Below, piece by piece: positions 21,206 to 30,839 of a DNA stretch of 64,000 nt. The notes beneath the pieces are model-generated. The model saw only the letters and a list, made by a program, of their open reading frames with translations. It was not told the origin of the DNA and made no database searches. How positions within the stretch are numbered: position 1 is the first letter of the stretch; each line of letters opens with the position of its first letter. Made by a program: the position numbers and the translations under genes. Origin of the DNA: Crambe crambe (Eukaryota; Porifera; Demospongiae; Poecilosclerida; Crambeidae); assembly GCA_963924555.1 (NCBI GenBank), contig OZ004593.1:1550001-1614000 (forward strand). The letters are read 5' to 3'.

Positions 21206-24200
21206 TCACCAATAGCTATCATTGGAACCAATATTGAATGTATGCAGCATACTACAGTGTTTAGAAAGATACTTTACACCATCTGCACCAATATGATTGA
21301 AATGAATATCAAGTGTATGCAGCATACTACAGTGTTTAATACCATCAGCAAGATACTTTGCACCGTCTGCACCAATGTGATTGAAACGAATATCAAATGT
21401 ATGCAGCATACTACAGTGTTTAATACCATCAGCAAGATACTTTGCACCATCTGCACCAATATGATTGGAATGAATATCGAGTGTATGCAGTTTACTGCAG
21501 TCTTTAAAAACGATAGCAAGATCCTTTATTCCATTTTCACCAATATCATTGGAACCAATATTGAGTGTATGCAGCATACTACAGTGTTTAATACCATCAG
21601 CAAGATACTTTGCACCGTCTGCATCAATATGATTGGAACGAATATCAAATGTATGCAGCATACTACAGTGTTTAATACCATCAGCAAGATACTTTGCACC
21701 ATCTGCAAGATACTTTGCACCATCTGCACCGATATGATTGGAATGAATATCAAGTGTATGTAGCATACTACAGTGTTTAATACCAGCAGCAAGATACTTT
21801 GCACCATCTGCACCAATGTGATTGAAACGAATATCAAGTGTATGCAGCATACTACAGTGTTTAATACCATCAGCAAGATACTTTGCACCGTCTGCATCAA
21901 TATGATTGAAACCAATATCAAATGTATGCAGCATACTACAGTGTTTAATACCATCAGCAAGATACTTTGCACCATATGCACCAATATGATTGGAATGAAT
22001 ATCAAGTGTACACAGTTTACTGCAGTCTTTGAAAACATTAGCAAGATCCTTTATTCCATTATCACCAATACTATTAGAACCAATATCAAGTGTATGCAGC
22101 ATACTACAGTGTTTAATACCATCAGCAAGATACTTTGCACCGTCTGCATCAATATAATTGAAACCAATATCAAATGTATGCAGCATACTACAGTGTTTAA
22201 TACTATCAGCAAGATACTTTGCACCATCTGCACCAATATGATTGGAATGAATATCGAGTGTATGCAGTTTACTGCAGTCTTTGAAAACATTAGCAAGATC
22301 TTTTATTCCATTATCACCAATATGATTAGAACCAATATCAAGTGTATGCAGCATACTACAGTGTTTAATACCATCAGCAAGATACTTTGCACCATCTGCA
22401 CCAATATGATTGGAATGAATATCAAGTGTATGCAGCATACTACAGTGTTTAATACCAGCAGCAAGATACTTTGCACCATATGCACCAATATGATTGGAAT
22501 GAATATCAAGTGTACACAGTTTACTGCAGTCTTTGAAAACATTAGCAAGATCCTTTATTCCATTATCACCAATACTATTAGAACCAATATCAAATGTATG
22601 CAGCATACTACAGTGTTTAATACTATCAGCAAGATACTTTGCACCATCTGCACCAATATGATTGGAATGAATATCGAGTGTATGCAGTTTACTGCAGTCT
22701 TTGAAAACATTAGCAAGATCTTTTATTCCATTATCACCAATATGATTAGAACCAATATCAAGTGTATGCAGCATACTACAGTGTTTAATACCATCAGCAA
22801 GATACTTTGCACCATCTGCACCAATATGATTGGAATGAATATCAAGTGTATGCAGCATACTACAGTGTTTAATACCAGCAGCAAGATACTTTGCACCGTC
22901 TGCACCAATGTGATTGGAATTAATATCAAGTGTATGCAGTTTACTACAGTCTTTGAAAACATTAGCAAGATCCTTCATTCCATTATCACCAATACGATTA
23001 GAACCAATATCAAGTGTATGCAGCATACTACAGTGTTTAATACCATCAGCAAGATACTTTGCACCATCTTCACCTATATGGTTGGAATGAATATTAAGTG
23101 TATGCAGTTTACTGCAGTCTTTGAAAACATTAGCAAGATCTTTTATTCCATTATAACAAATACTATTAGAACCAATATCAAGTGTATGCAGCATACTACA
23201 GTGTTTAATACCATCAGCAAGATACTTTGCACCATATGCACCAATATGATTGGAATGAATATCAAGTGTACACAGTTTACTGCAGTCTTTGAAAACATTA
23301 GCAAGATCCTTTATTCCATTATCACCAATACTATTAGAACCAATATCAAGTGTATGCAGCATACTACAGTGTTTAATACTATCAGCAAGATACTTTGCAC
23401 CATCTGCACCAATATGATTGGAATGAATATCGAGTGTATGCAGTTTACTGCAGTCTTTAAAAACGATAGCAAGATCCTTTATTCCATTTTCACCAATATC
23501 ATTGGAACCAATATTGAGTGTATGCAGCATACTACAGTGTTTAATACCATCAGCAAGATACTTTGCACCGTCTGCATCAATATGATTGGAACGAATATCA
23601 AATGTATGCAGCATACTACAGTGTTTAATACCATCAGCAAGATACTTTGCACCATCTGCAAGATACTTTGCACCATCTGCACCGATATGATTGGAATGAA
23701 TATCAAGTGTATGTAGCATACTACAGTGTTTAATACCAGCAGCAAGATACTTTGCACCATCTGCACCAATGTGATTGAAACGAATATCAAGTGTATGCAG
23801 CATACTACAGTGTTTAATACCATCAGCAAGATACTTTGCACCGTCTGCATCAATATGATTGAAACCAATATCAAATGTATGCAGCATACTACAGTGTTTA
23901 ATACCATCAGCAAGATACTTTGCACCATATGCACCAATATGATTGGAATGAATATCAAGTGTACACAGTTTACTGCAGTCTTTGAAAACATTAGCAAGAT
24001 CCTTTATTCCATTATCACCAATACTATTAGAACCAATATCAAGTGTATGCAGCATACTACAGTGTTTAATACCATCAGCAAGATACTTTGCACCGTCTGC
24101 ATCAATATAATTGAAACCAATATCAAATGTATGCAGCATACTACAGTGTTTAATACTATCAGCAAGATACTTTGCACCATCTGCACCAATATGATTGGAA

Positions 24201-27200
24201 TGAATATCGAGTGTATGCAGTTTACTGCAGTCTTTGAAAACATTAGCAAGATCTTTTATTCCATTATCACCAATATGATTAGAACCAATATCAAGTGTAT
24301 GCAGCATACTAGAGTGTTTAATACCATCAGCAAGATACTTTGCACCATCTGCACCAATATGATTGGAATGAATATCAAGTGTATGCAGCATACTACAGTG
24401 TTTAATACCAGCAGCAAGATACTTTGCACCATATGCACCAATATGATTGGAATGAATATCAAGTGTACACAGTTTACTGCAGTCTTTGAAAACATTAGCA
24501 AGATCCTTTATTCCATTATCACCAATACTATTAGAACCAATATCAAATGTATGCAGCATACTACAGTGTTTAATACTATCAGCAAGATACTTTGCACCAT
24601 CTGCACCAATATGATTGGAATGAATATCGAGTGTATGCAGTTTACTGCAGTCTTTGAAAACATTAGCAAGATCTTTTATTCCATTATCACCAATATGATT
24701 AGAACCAATATCAAGTGTATGCAGCATACTACAGTGTTTAATACCATCAGCAAGATACTTTGCACCATCTGCACCAATATGATTGGAATGAATATCAAGT
24801 GTATGCAGCATACTACAGTGTTTAATACCAGCAGCAAGATACTTTGCACCGTCTGCACCAATGTGATTGGAATTAATATCAAGTGTATGCAGTTTACTAC
24901 AGTCTTTGAAAACATTAGCAAGATCCTTCATTCCATTATCACCAATACGATTAGAACCAATATCAAGTGTATGCAGCATACTACAGTGTTTAATACCATC
25001 AGCAAGATACTTTGCACCATCTTCACCTATATGGTTGGAATGAATATTAAGTGTATGCAGTTTACTGCAGTCTTTGAAAACATTAGCAAGATCTTTTATT
25101 CCATTATAACAAATACTATTAGAACCAATATCAAGTGTATGCAGCATACTACAGTGTTTAATACCATCAGCAAGATACTTTGCACCATATGCACCAATAT
25201 GATTGGAATGAATATCAAGTGTACACAGTTTACTGCAGTCTTTGAAAACATTAGCAAGATCCTTTATTCCATTATCACCAATACTATTAGAACCAATATC
25301 AAGTGTATGCAGCATACTACAGTGTTTAATACCATCAGCAAGATACTTTGCACCGTCTGCATCAATATAATTGAAACCAATATCAAATGTATGCAGCATA
25401 CTACAGTGTTTAATACTATCAGCAAGATACTTTGCACCATCTGCACCAATATGATTGGAATGAATATCGAGTGTATGCAGTTTACTGCAGTCTTTGAAAA
25501 CATTAGCAAGATCTTTTATTCCATTATCACCAATATGATTAGAACCAATATCAAGTGTATGCAGCATACTACAGTGTTTAATACCATCAGCAAGATACTT
25601 TGCACCATCTGCACCAATATGATTGGAATGAATATCAAGTGTATGCAGCATACTACAGTGTTTAATACCAGCAGCAAGATACTTTGCACCGTCTGCACCA
25701 ATGTGATTGGAATTAATATCAAGTGTATGCAGTTTACTACAGTCTTTGAAAACATTAGCAAGATCCTTCATTCCATTATCACCAATACGATTAGAACCAA
25801 TATCAAGTGTATGCAGCATACTACAGTGTTTAATACCATCAGCAAGATACTTTGCACCATCTTCACCTATATGGTTGGAATGAATATTAAGTGTATGCAG
25901 TTTACTGCAGTCTTTGAAAACATTAGCAAGATCTTTTATTCCATTATAACAAATACTATTAGAACCAATATCAAGTGTATGCAACATACTACAGTGTTTA
26001 ATACCATCAGCAAGATACTTTGCACCATCTTCACCTATATGGTTGGAATGAATATTAAGTGTATGCAGTTTACTGCAGTCTTTGAAAACATTAGCAAGAA
26101 CCTTTATTCCATTATCACCAATATGATTGGAGCTAATATCAAGTGTATGTAGCAGAGCTCTCTGAGATCTCTGTTTTAATAAATACAATGCTATACTCTC
26201 TGCTTCATCATTTCCAATACCTCTACTCCTAAGGCTGAGTGTGTCAATAATGGTATTATGTTTGCCCTGCAATATGACATCAGCACCATGTTCTGTGATA
26301 TCATTGAAAGATAAATTAAGGAGCTTGAATGACTTGTTATCCTTCATGGCATTAAATATAGCTAAAGCTCCTTCATCACCAATGCGATTACAGCTCAAGT
26401 CAAGGGTGTTGAGACCAATACAAGTTTTAATGCTACTGGCAAGAGTCATTGCTCCTTCATCACTTATCAGGTTGAGAGAAAGTTCCAGTGTTTCAATAGT
26501 GCTACATATTTTTATACCATTGGCAAGAAGTCTAGCTCCTTCATCACAGATATTGCAGTTTATGAGACTAAATCTGCTGAAAGCTGAACTGCTTCGTATG
26601 TCATTTGAGAGGACTTTCACTTCTACCAATTGAAGTTTATGAAAGCTCATATTTACATCAGATGACTCACTAATGCAGTAGAAATAGAATGGCAGAGAAA
26701 GTTTGGAAGATAGATCCTTCTTGGTATTATCAGAAAAACAAACATTAACAAAATTCTTGCAGTCGGACATGAAAGAATATATCAGATACTGGGGAAGATC
26801 ACCAGATGAATAAAGTGGGTTCCTGTCTGAAGCATCAATTTTAAGTACTTTAAGGTTAGAATGGTTCAAGCCATCAGTTAGAGCATTCACTGCATCTCTA
26901 TCAAGCTGTGTACTAGTAATGTCCAAGATTTCCAATGATGGCAATGCATGCATTAGTTTGTTAACTGATGCTAACTGTTGAGTGACACAGTTATGACCAT
27001 GAAAACATAGAGTAGTCAGTAATGAAATTTTCTCCTTAGCCTTTTTCACTAGTATACTTATCCCCTCCTCTACTAATGTGCATCCATCAAATATGAGTGT
27101 ATCGATAGTACCTTGTGTTGCATTGGAAACAACAAAAGCAATGGCATTGAAATCTGAAGGAGTTAAAAAGGTATCTTTGAAAGAGAGACCACCATCCTCT

Positions 27201-29749
27201 ACTATACTATTGCAGGTGCAGGGTTGCTGAGATTCAAGAGAACATTGCACTTTGTATAAAGTACCATACTGTGCTCTATCAAGTAAAGTTTCAAATTTGT
27301 TGTTTTCATCAAACCTGACCAACCCACAATAGAACTTCCAAACTGCTTGCATCTGTTTGGCACTCCCATATTCATCAATGAGTCTAGCTTGCTCTTCCTC
27401 TTCCAGGTGAGAGATATGGTATGCTGCAAGAAATTCTTGAAAGGTAAGGTGAAGAAATGTATACAATTCTTCCATACCATATCTCAAAGCTGCTCTATCA
27501 ACAGTAATCAAGCCAAGACAATCTTTATCTTTATGGATATCAAAAAAATTGTCTACATCATCATGTAACATGACTTGCTTTGAAGATACTGTCATTTCAA
27601 AAGCAAGCTTGCAAATCTTCAAATAGGACTCCCTCTCAGAAGGTGGTAAGGACTCGATTGATTTTATATAAATAATTTTTTTATCATTACGTAATGTGCG
27701 TATAAAGAAGGATATGGTGAAATCATTATATATACCAGTTTCTGTTTCAGGAAGGGTCTCACTAACCTGACAAAGAAAGCACACCATTGCAGTATGGATA
27801 GGCAAATAGCACATATTGTGCACATTAGGGTGGTGATCAAGGTATTTGTGAAGTTCTGAACGTTTGCATTCAGATGAAAAGCTATATTCTTTTATATACT
27901 CACATATCTGTTCTTTCAGAAACCCAAGGACTTCTATTTGTCTAGTTGCTGAGGATCTAAAATCAGCTACAGCAGCAGGACGTGAAGCTACTATGACCAT
28001 AGATCTAGGAAGCTCCCTTTTAGTGATAAGCTTATGGATGTATGTATCATCCCTCTCAGGTAGGTACTCATCTAGACCATCAAGTATGAAGCAAAGACCT
28101 AAACCACTATGTTTGTTTGCATATTTCACAATATCAAGTGTTGAATCAGCATCATTGTAATAGCATTTGAGTATATCCTGCAATTCAATTTCTGGATTGC
28201 TGTGAAATCCTCGGAGATGGACTAGAAATAAGAGTCTGATATTTCCAAACTCTAGTTCACTTCTGGCCCAGTCTTGGCTGACTTTGTGGACTAGGGTTGT
28301 CTTCCCACTACCAGGACGACCTTCGATCAGCAGACGTACCCCACTACCAATATTACCAAATGCTTTTTTATACTGGATGCTTTCTTTATCTTTAAAGACA
28401 TCATCTGCATCTCCTCGGATGGTGCAGCGAGCGTATTCTCCAGCATTATCGATGCCCTGCTGTTTGATTAGAGCCACGTTTATATAAGCATTAATGCTTT
28501 TTGGAGGCCAAGTATCTTCTGGTACTTCAGGCTGTGCAGTATAAATATCAGTAAGTCTTTCCCTGTGTTTATCTAATGGAGTTTCTATGGTCAACAGTAT
28601 AGGCTCAGATTCTATACTACCTTTACAATCATTGATTATACAGATGTAAGATCCATCCACAGTCAGATCATCAATAGAAATGTGGATAATACATTCTCTA
28701 GAACCATTACATTTATGATGTTTTTTATTATCATCTAGTTCTTCCCCATTCTTGTACCACTGGTATTTTAAAGAAGCCTCAGAAGGACCGATAGCTTTCA
28801 CTCCAAGCAGTACACTATTTTCACTTTCTTGGATTTTGGTCGCGTGAGATTGGTCAAGAATTCTCAGACTTAATTCACCTTGAGTAGGAAGAACTGACTG
28901 GACAGATCTTGTGGCACCCACTGATGGTAGAATGCCCTTTTTTATGAGATTTTCCTCAAGATTATTTGCAAATGCACCTAGTCCTACAGTTTCACTGCGT
29001 AGCGCATTTTCTAACGTTTCCAATGTTGGGGGCTTGGTACAATCATATTTTTGTGCCACCCATACATGGAGTACTTCATTCAAACACCCAATTAATTTAT
29101 GTATATGAATCAAGGTTGTTATGCTGTCTATCTCATTTTTAGGCAACCCTAGAGAGATAGCAAGTGTATTCCAAATGCTAGAGTGTGCTGCCAATACCTC
29201 AGTTAAAGCTGAAACATGTTTATCTTTAAAGCAGAAATCAGGAGTAAAATTGTCCAATTCTTCCCCAATACTGATACTTGGTGAAGATACACCACCCAAA
29301 CCTTTTAAGAATTCATAATATGGTTTAAATGAAGCCAGTATGCTTTTAACTCCGCTAATTCTTTGCAACAGTTGCAGCCAAAGTTCAAAAAGGTCATAAC
29401 CTTTCACTATCTCTTTGTACACATGCAACATTAAGTACCTACATTTCAGTGAATGTGGTACACTATGGTGTACAGAGCGCAAATTCTCCTTTACAATTGG
29501 AGGGATTAGCTTGTCACTGCTTGTATGCTCGATTAAATCCTGCAAGTCTGTAGTTTGAAGATAAACTAGAATCTCTTCTTCAAAATGTTCGAGGGAGTAA
29601 GTAGCATTTTCCAGTAGCCCACTGGGTTCTACAAGTTTGACCTTTCTTTTAGTCCTAACTATAGCTGATGCTTTAAGGCAAACTTCCAAATCATCTTTCA
29701 AAGCCTTTGTTACTTCATCTTTTACAGAAAGTGCTTCTTTAGCAGACAT
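21206..29749 (-). CDS. NLR1: CARD-like/DEATH/Ig-like/NACHT/LRR receptor with giant LRR array
   Basis: Single open exon of 2,847 residues from the chosen ATG. Order: short N-terminal segment; CARD-like helical domain (about 56-150); DEATH domain (about 164-268, with LAISLGLP and CLNEVLHVWV cores); Ig-like domain (about 292-388, YQWYKNGEEL and DGSYICII); NACHT ATPase with Walker A GRPGSGKTTL (477-486), Walker B LCFILDGLDE (552-561) and sensor VIVASRP; winged-helix-like FLHLTFQEFLAAYHIS; about six diverged LRRs; then 58 near-identical 28-residue RI-type LRRs (from about 1200). By family it is a cytosolic pathogen or damage sensor that oligomerises through NACHT and signals through CARD/DEATH. 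The start MSAKEA is chosen because NLR3 has the aligned MSAFSV. The frame extends upstream without ATG to a likely acceptor (ttgattcag), so a 5' exon may exist. Compared with NLR3, about 110 codons are missing near residue 20. The stop at 21206 results from a 4-base insertion. Confidence 0.88.
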   Translation of the reverse strand: MSAKEALSVKDEVTKALKDDLEVCLKASAIVRTKRKVKLVEPSGLLENATYSLEHFEEEILVYLQTTDLQDLIEHTSSDKLIPPIVKENLRSVHHSVPHSLKCRYLMLHVYKEIVKGYDLFELWLQLLQRISGVKSILASFKPYYEFLKGLGGVSSPSISIGEELDNFTPDFCFKDKHVSALTEVLAAHSSIWNTLAISLGLPKNEIDSITTLIHIHKLIGCLNEVLHVWVAQKYDCTKPPTLETLENALRSETVGLGAFANNLEENLIKKGILPSVGATRSVQSVLPTQGELSLRILDQSHATKIQESENSVLLGVKAIGPSEASLKYQWYKNGEELDDNKKHHKCNGSRECIIHISIDDLTVDGSYICIINDCKGSIESEPILLTIETPLDKHRERLTDIYTAQPEVPEDTWPPKSINAYINVALIKQQGIDNAGEYARCTIRGDADDVFKDKESIQYKKAFGNIGSGVRLLIEGRPGSGKTTLVHKVSQDWARSELEFGNIRLLFLVHLRGFHSNPEIELQDILKCYYNDADSTLDIVKYANKHSGLGLCFILDGLDEYLPERDDTYIHKLITKRELPRSMVIVASRPAAVADFRSSATRQIEVLGFLKEQICEYIKEYSFSSECKRSELHKYLDHHPNVHNMCYLPIHTAMVCFLCQVSETLPETETGIYNDFTISFFIRTLRNDKKIIYIKSIESLPPSERESYLKICKLAFEMTVSSKQVMLHDDVDNFFDIHKDKDCLGLITVDRAALRYGMEELYTFLHLTFQEFLAAYHISHLEEEEQARLIDEYGSAKQMQAVWKFYCGLVRFDENNKFETLLDRAQYGTLYKVQCSLESQQPCTCNSIVEDGGLSFKDTFLTPSDFNAIAFVVSNATQGTIDTLIFDGCTLVEEGISILVKKAKEKISLLTTLCFHGHNCVTQQLASVNKLMHALPSLEILDITSTQLDRDAVNALTDGLNHSNLKVLKIDASDRNPLYSSGDLPQYLIYSFMSDCKNFVNVCFSDNTKKDLSSKLSLPFYFYCISESSDVNMSFHKLQLVEVKVLSNDIRSSSAFSRFSLINCNICDEGARLLANGIKICSTIETLELSLNLISDEGAMTLASSIKTCIGLNTLDLSCNRIGDEGALAIFNAMKDNKSFKLLNLSFNDITEHGADVILQGKHNTIIDTLSLRSRGIGNDEAESIALYLLKQRSQRALLHTLDISSNHIGDNGIKVLANVFKDCSKLHTLNIHSNHIGEDGAKYLADGIKHCSMLHTLDIGSNSICYNGIKDLANVFKDCSKLHTLNIHSNHIGEDGAKYLADGIKHCSMLHTLDIGSNRIGDNGMKDLANVFKDCSKLHTLDINSNHIGADGAKYLAAGIKHCSMLHTLDIHSNHIGADGAKYLADGIKHCSMLHTLDIGSNHIGDNGIKDLANVFKDCSKLHTLDIHSNHIGADGAKYLADSIKHCSMLHTFDIGFNYIDADGAKYLADGIKHCSMLHTLDIGSNSIGDNGIKDLANVFKDCSKLCTLDIHSNHIGAYGAKYLADGIKHCSMLHTLDIGSNSICYNGIKDLANVFKDCSKLHTLNIHSNHIGEDGAKYLADGIKHCSMLHTLDIGSNRIGDNGMKDLANVFKDCSKLHTLDINSNHIGADGAKYLAAGIKHCSMLHTLDIHSNHIGADGAKYLADGIKHCSMLHTLDIGSNHIGDNGIKDLANVFKDCSKLHTLDIHSNHIGADGAKYLADSIKHCSMLHTFDIGSNSIGDNGIKDLANVFKDCSKLCTLDIHSNHIGAYGAKYLAAGIKHCSMLHTLDIHSNHIGADGAKYLADGIKHSSMLHTLDIGSNHIGDNGIKDLANVFKDCSKLHTLDIHSNHIGADGAKYLADSIKHCSMLHTFDIGFNYIDADGAKYLADGIKHCSMLHTLDIGSNSIGDNGIKDLANVFKDCSKLCTLDIHSNHIGAYGAKYLADGIKHCSMLHTFDIGFNHIDADGAKYLADGIKHCSMLHTLDIRFNHIGADGAKYLAAGIKHCSMLHTLDIHSNHIGADGAKYLADGAKYLADGIKHCSMLHTFDIRSNHIDADGAKYLADGIKHCSMLHTLNIGSNDIGENGIKDLAIVFKDCSKLHTLDIHSNHIGADGAKYLADSIKHCSMLHTLDIGSNSIGDNGIKDLANVFKDCSKLCTLDIHSNHIGAYGAKYLADGIKHCSMLHTLDIGSNSICYNGIKDLANVFKDCSKLHTLNIHSNHIGEDGAKYLADGIKHCSMLHTLDIGSNRIGDNGMKDLANVFKDCSKLHTLDINSNHIGADGAKYLAAGIKHCSMLHTLDIHSNHIGADGAKYLADGIKHCSMLHTLDIGSNHIGDNGIKDLANVFKDCSKLHTLDIHSNHIGADGAKYLADSIKHCSMLHTFDIGSNSIGDNGIKDLANVFKDCSKLCTLDIHSNHIGAYGAKYLAAGIKHCSMLHTLDIHSNHIGADGAKYLADGIKHCSMLHTLDIGSNHIGDNGIKDLANVFKDCSKLHTLDIHSNHIGADGAKYLADSIKHCSMLHTFDIGFNYIDADGAKYLADGIKHCSMLHTLDIGSNSIGDNGIKDLANVFKDCSKLCTLDIHSNHIGAYGAKYLADGIKHCSMLHTFDIGFNHIDADGAKYLADGIKHCSMLHTLDIRFNHIGADGAKYLAAGIKHCSMLHTLDIHSNHIGADGAKYLADGAKYLADGIKHCSMLHTFDIRSNHIDADGAKYLADGIKHCSMLHTLNIGSNDIGENGIKDLAIVFKDCSKLHTLDIHSNHIGADGAKYLADGIKHCSMLHTFDIRFNHIGADGAKYLADGIKHCSMLHTLDIHFNHIGADGVKYLSKHCSMLHTFNIGSNDSYW
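21209..26152 (-). repeat. 84-bp LRR-coding array, 58 units with nested duplications
   Basis: Units alternate between two types, ending LANVFKDCSK or LADGIKHCSM. Higher-order copies are visible. A 1,953-bp block (23 units) is present twice, at about 25144-23192 and 23191 downward. Each copy carries the same 35-residue unit with a 7-residue internal duplication (ADGAKYL). Offsets of 1,260 bp (15 units) and 840 bp (10 units) give further near-identical matches. The 1,953-bp copies differ at very few sites; one is Cys versus Ser in KHCSM (24310 region). The last unit is shortened to 25 residues. Confidence 0.95.
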
Positions 29750-30180
29750 ATTTGATACAGCTCTGTTCTTTATGGGTGACTTTTCAACAGTAGCAGATAG
29801 GAGAGTCTGAATCAAGAAAGGAGGATACAGTGATCAGACATTATTTGTAAACATAGCTAGTTAGTTCAGCCAGTGTTGTCTTAATTTGAAACCTCCCCAT
29901 CATGATGGGAGGACCAGGTCTTTTGCATTGGCTGAGCCATTCTACTAAATCTATCACCATCAAAGATATGAGGAATTGAGGAATTTAATAGTTAAGTGCT
30001 GATAAATGATAGGAGGCTATCTCTTGTCTGTGATATAATTATTACCGTGTGCTTTTGCTGACTAAGCTGGTATTATAGTTTGACCAGGCCTTTTCTGACA
30101 TTGCTCACTTAGTTCCAGTGGCTATTTTGGCTTTTCAACACCTCAAGTAGCTATCATTAGTAACAATGCTTTGGTCTCAA
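29750..30180 (-). promoter_or_regulatory. Conserved 5' flank of NLR1
   Basis: This stretch matches the flank of NLR3 (43271-43680) closely, including cctccccatcatgatgggag, an imperfect hairpin sequence, and tctatcaccatcaaagat. Conservation may simply reflect recent duplication, but it is where a promoter, 5' UTR or first exon would lie. A conserved ttgattcag sits just above the coding start and resembles a 3' splice site. In NLR1 an upstream ATG opens only a nine-codon frame ending TGA, while in NLR3 the same ATG reads into the coding frame because the T-run differs. Confidence 0.5.
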
Positions 30181-30839
30181 AGTTATATTATGGGCGAATT
30201 TCGCAACCCCACCCATGCACCATTGCTAGGGTACTATAACTCCAGAGCTGCTTGGAGTAGCTAGTGAAACAAACACCTAGCTATAGAGCACACAGCAAAA
30301 ACAAAGGAAAAAGGAATCTTAGCAACTGTTCGACTTTCATGGCTGATTTCAGCCTTGTATCCAGGCGCCAGGCCCACTTCTTTTGTGGGGTGGAGGAAAA
30401 GTGAAAAGTGCCAGCATGCACATGTGCTTAGTTAGTTAACTACACAAAATTGTGTGCATGCATACATGCATGGGATGGAAAATGAGTATTTAAAAAAAAC
30501 GAATGTATTAGTAAAATAGCTGTGCATTAATTCTAGGTACATATATAACTAGCTCCAGCTCTGGCTGACCCACCGGCTCCATCAGTGAAAACTAATGGAG
30601 GATGGTCGAACAAATGGCAAGACACTTGATAGCAAAGACTCTTCCAAATTGTGTTGGTATAGCCATACGAATACATCATTTCCTTCAAAAACAGCTTGCA
30701 CGGAAACACTTCTTAAGAGTGAGGCGAGTTAAATCTAGCACTGGAAGAGCAAACACAACTGAATCTTCAAATTGTCTCTTCTTGTGATGCTCCAACGCCA
30801 TTTAAAGGTCAAAGGTGCACATGCGCATGCAATTTAGCT
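30181..30839. other. Upstream flank of NLR1, non-coding
   Basis: No gene seen. Part of it (about 30430-30600) has a diverged counterpart near 33145-33245, sharing tagctactgacccacc-like and ctccatcagtgaa sequence. Confidence 0.5.

Noticed and set aside
21274-25761. Multiple 81- and 172-codon minus-strand frames within the array
   Set aside because: Same repeat read in a second frame; the LRR frame is the one that gives recognisable protein.
21773-26152. Very long plus-strand open frames (647 and 808 codons) opposite the LRR array
   Set aside because: They are antisense shadows. A stop-free 84-bp unit (a multiple of three) repeats without stops in several frames, and the translations are monotonous (MQHTTVFNTISKILCTIC) with no domain.
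21209-26152. CRISPR array
   Set aside because: Regular repeats, but the period is coding (84 bp), there are no unique spacers, and the context is a eukaryotic NLR gene.
29750-29815. Coding extension of NLR1 upstream of MSAKEA
   Set aside because: No ATG in frame; a conserved acceptor-like ttgattcag suggests this is the edge of an exon or UTR.
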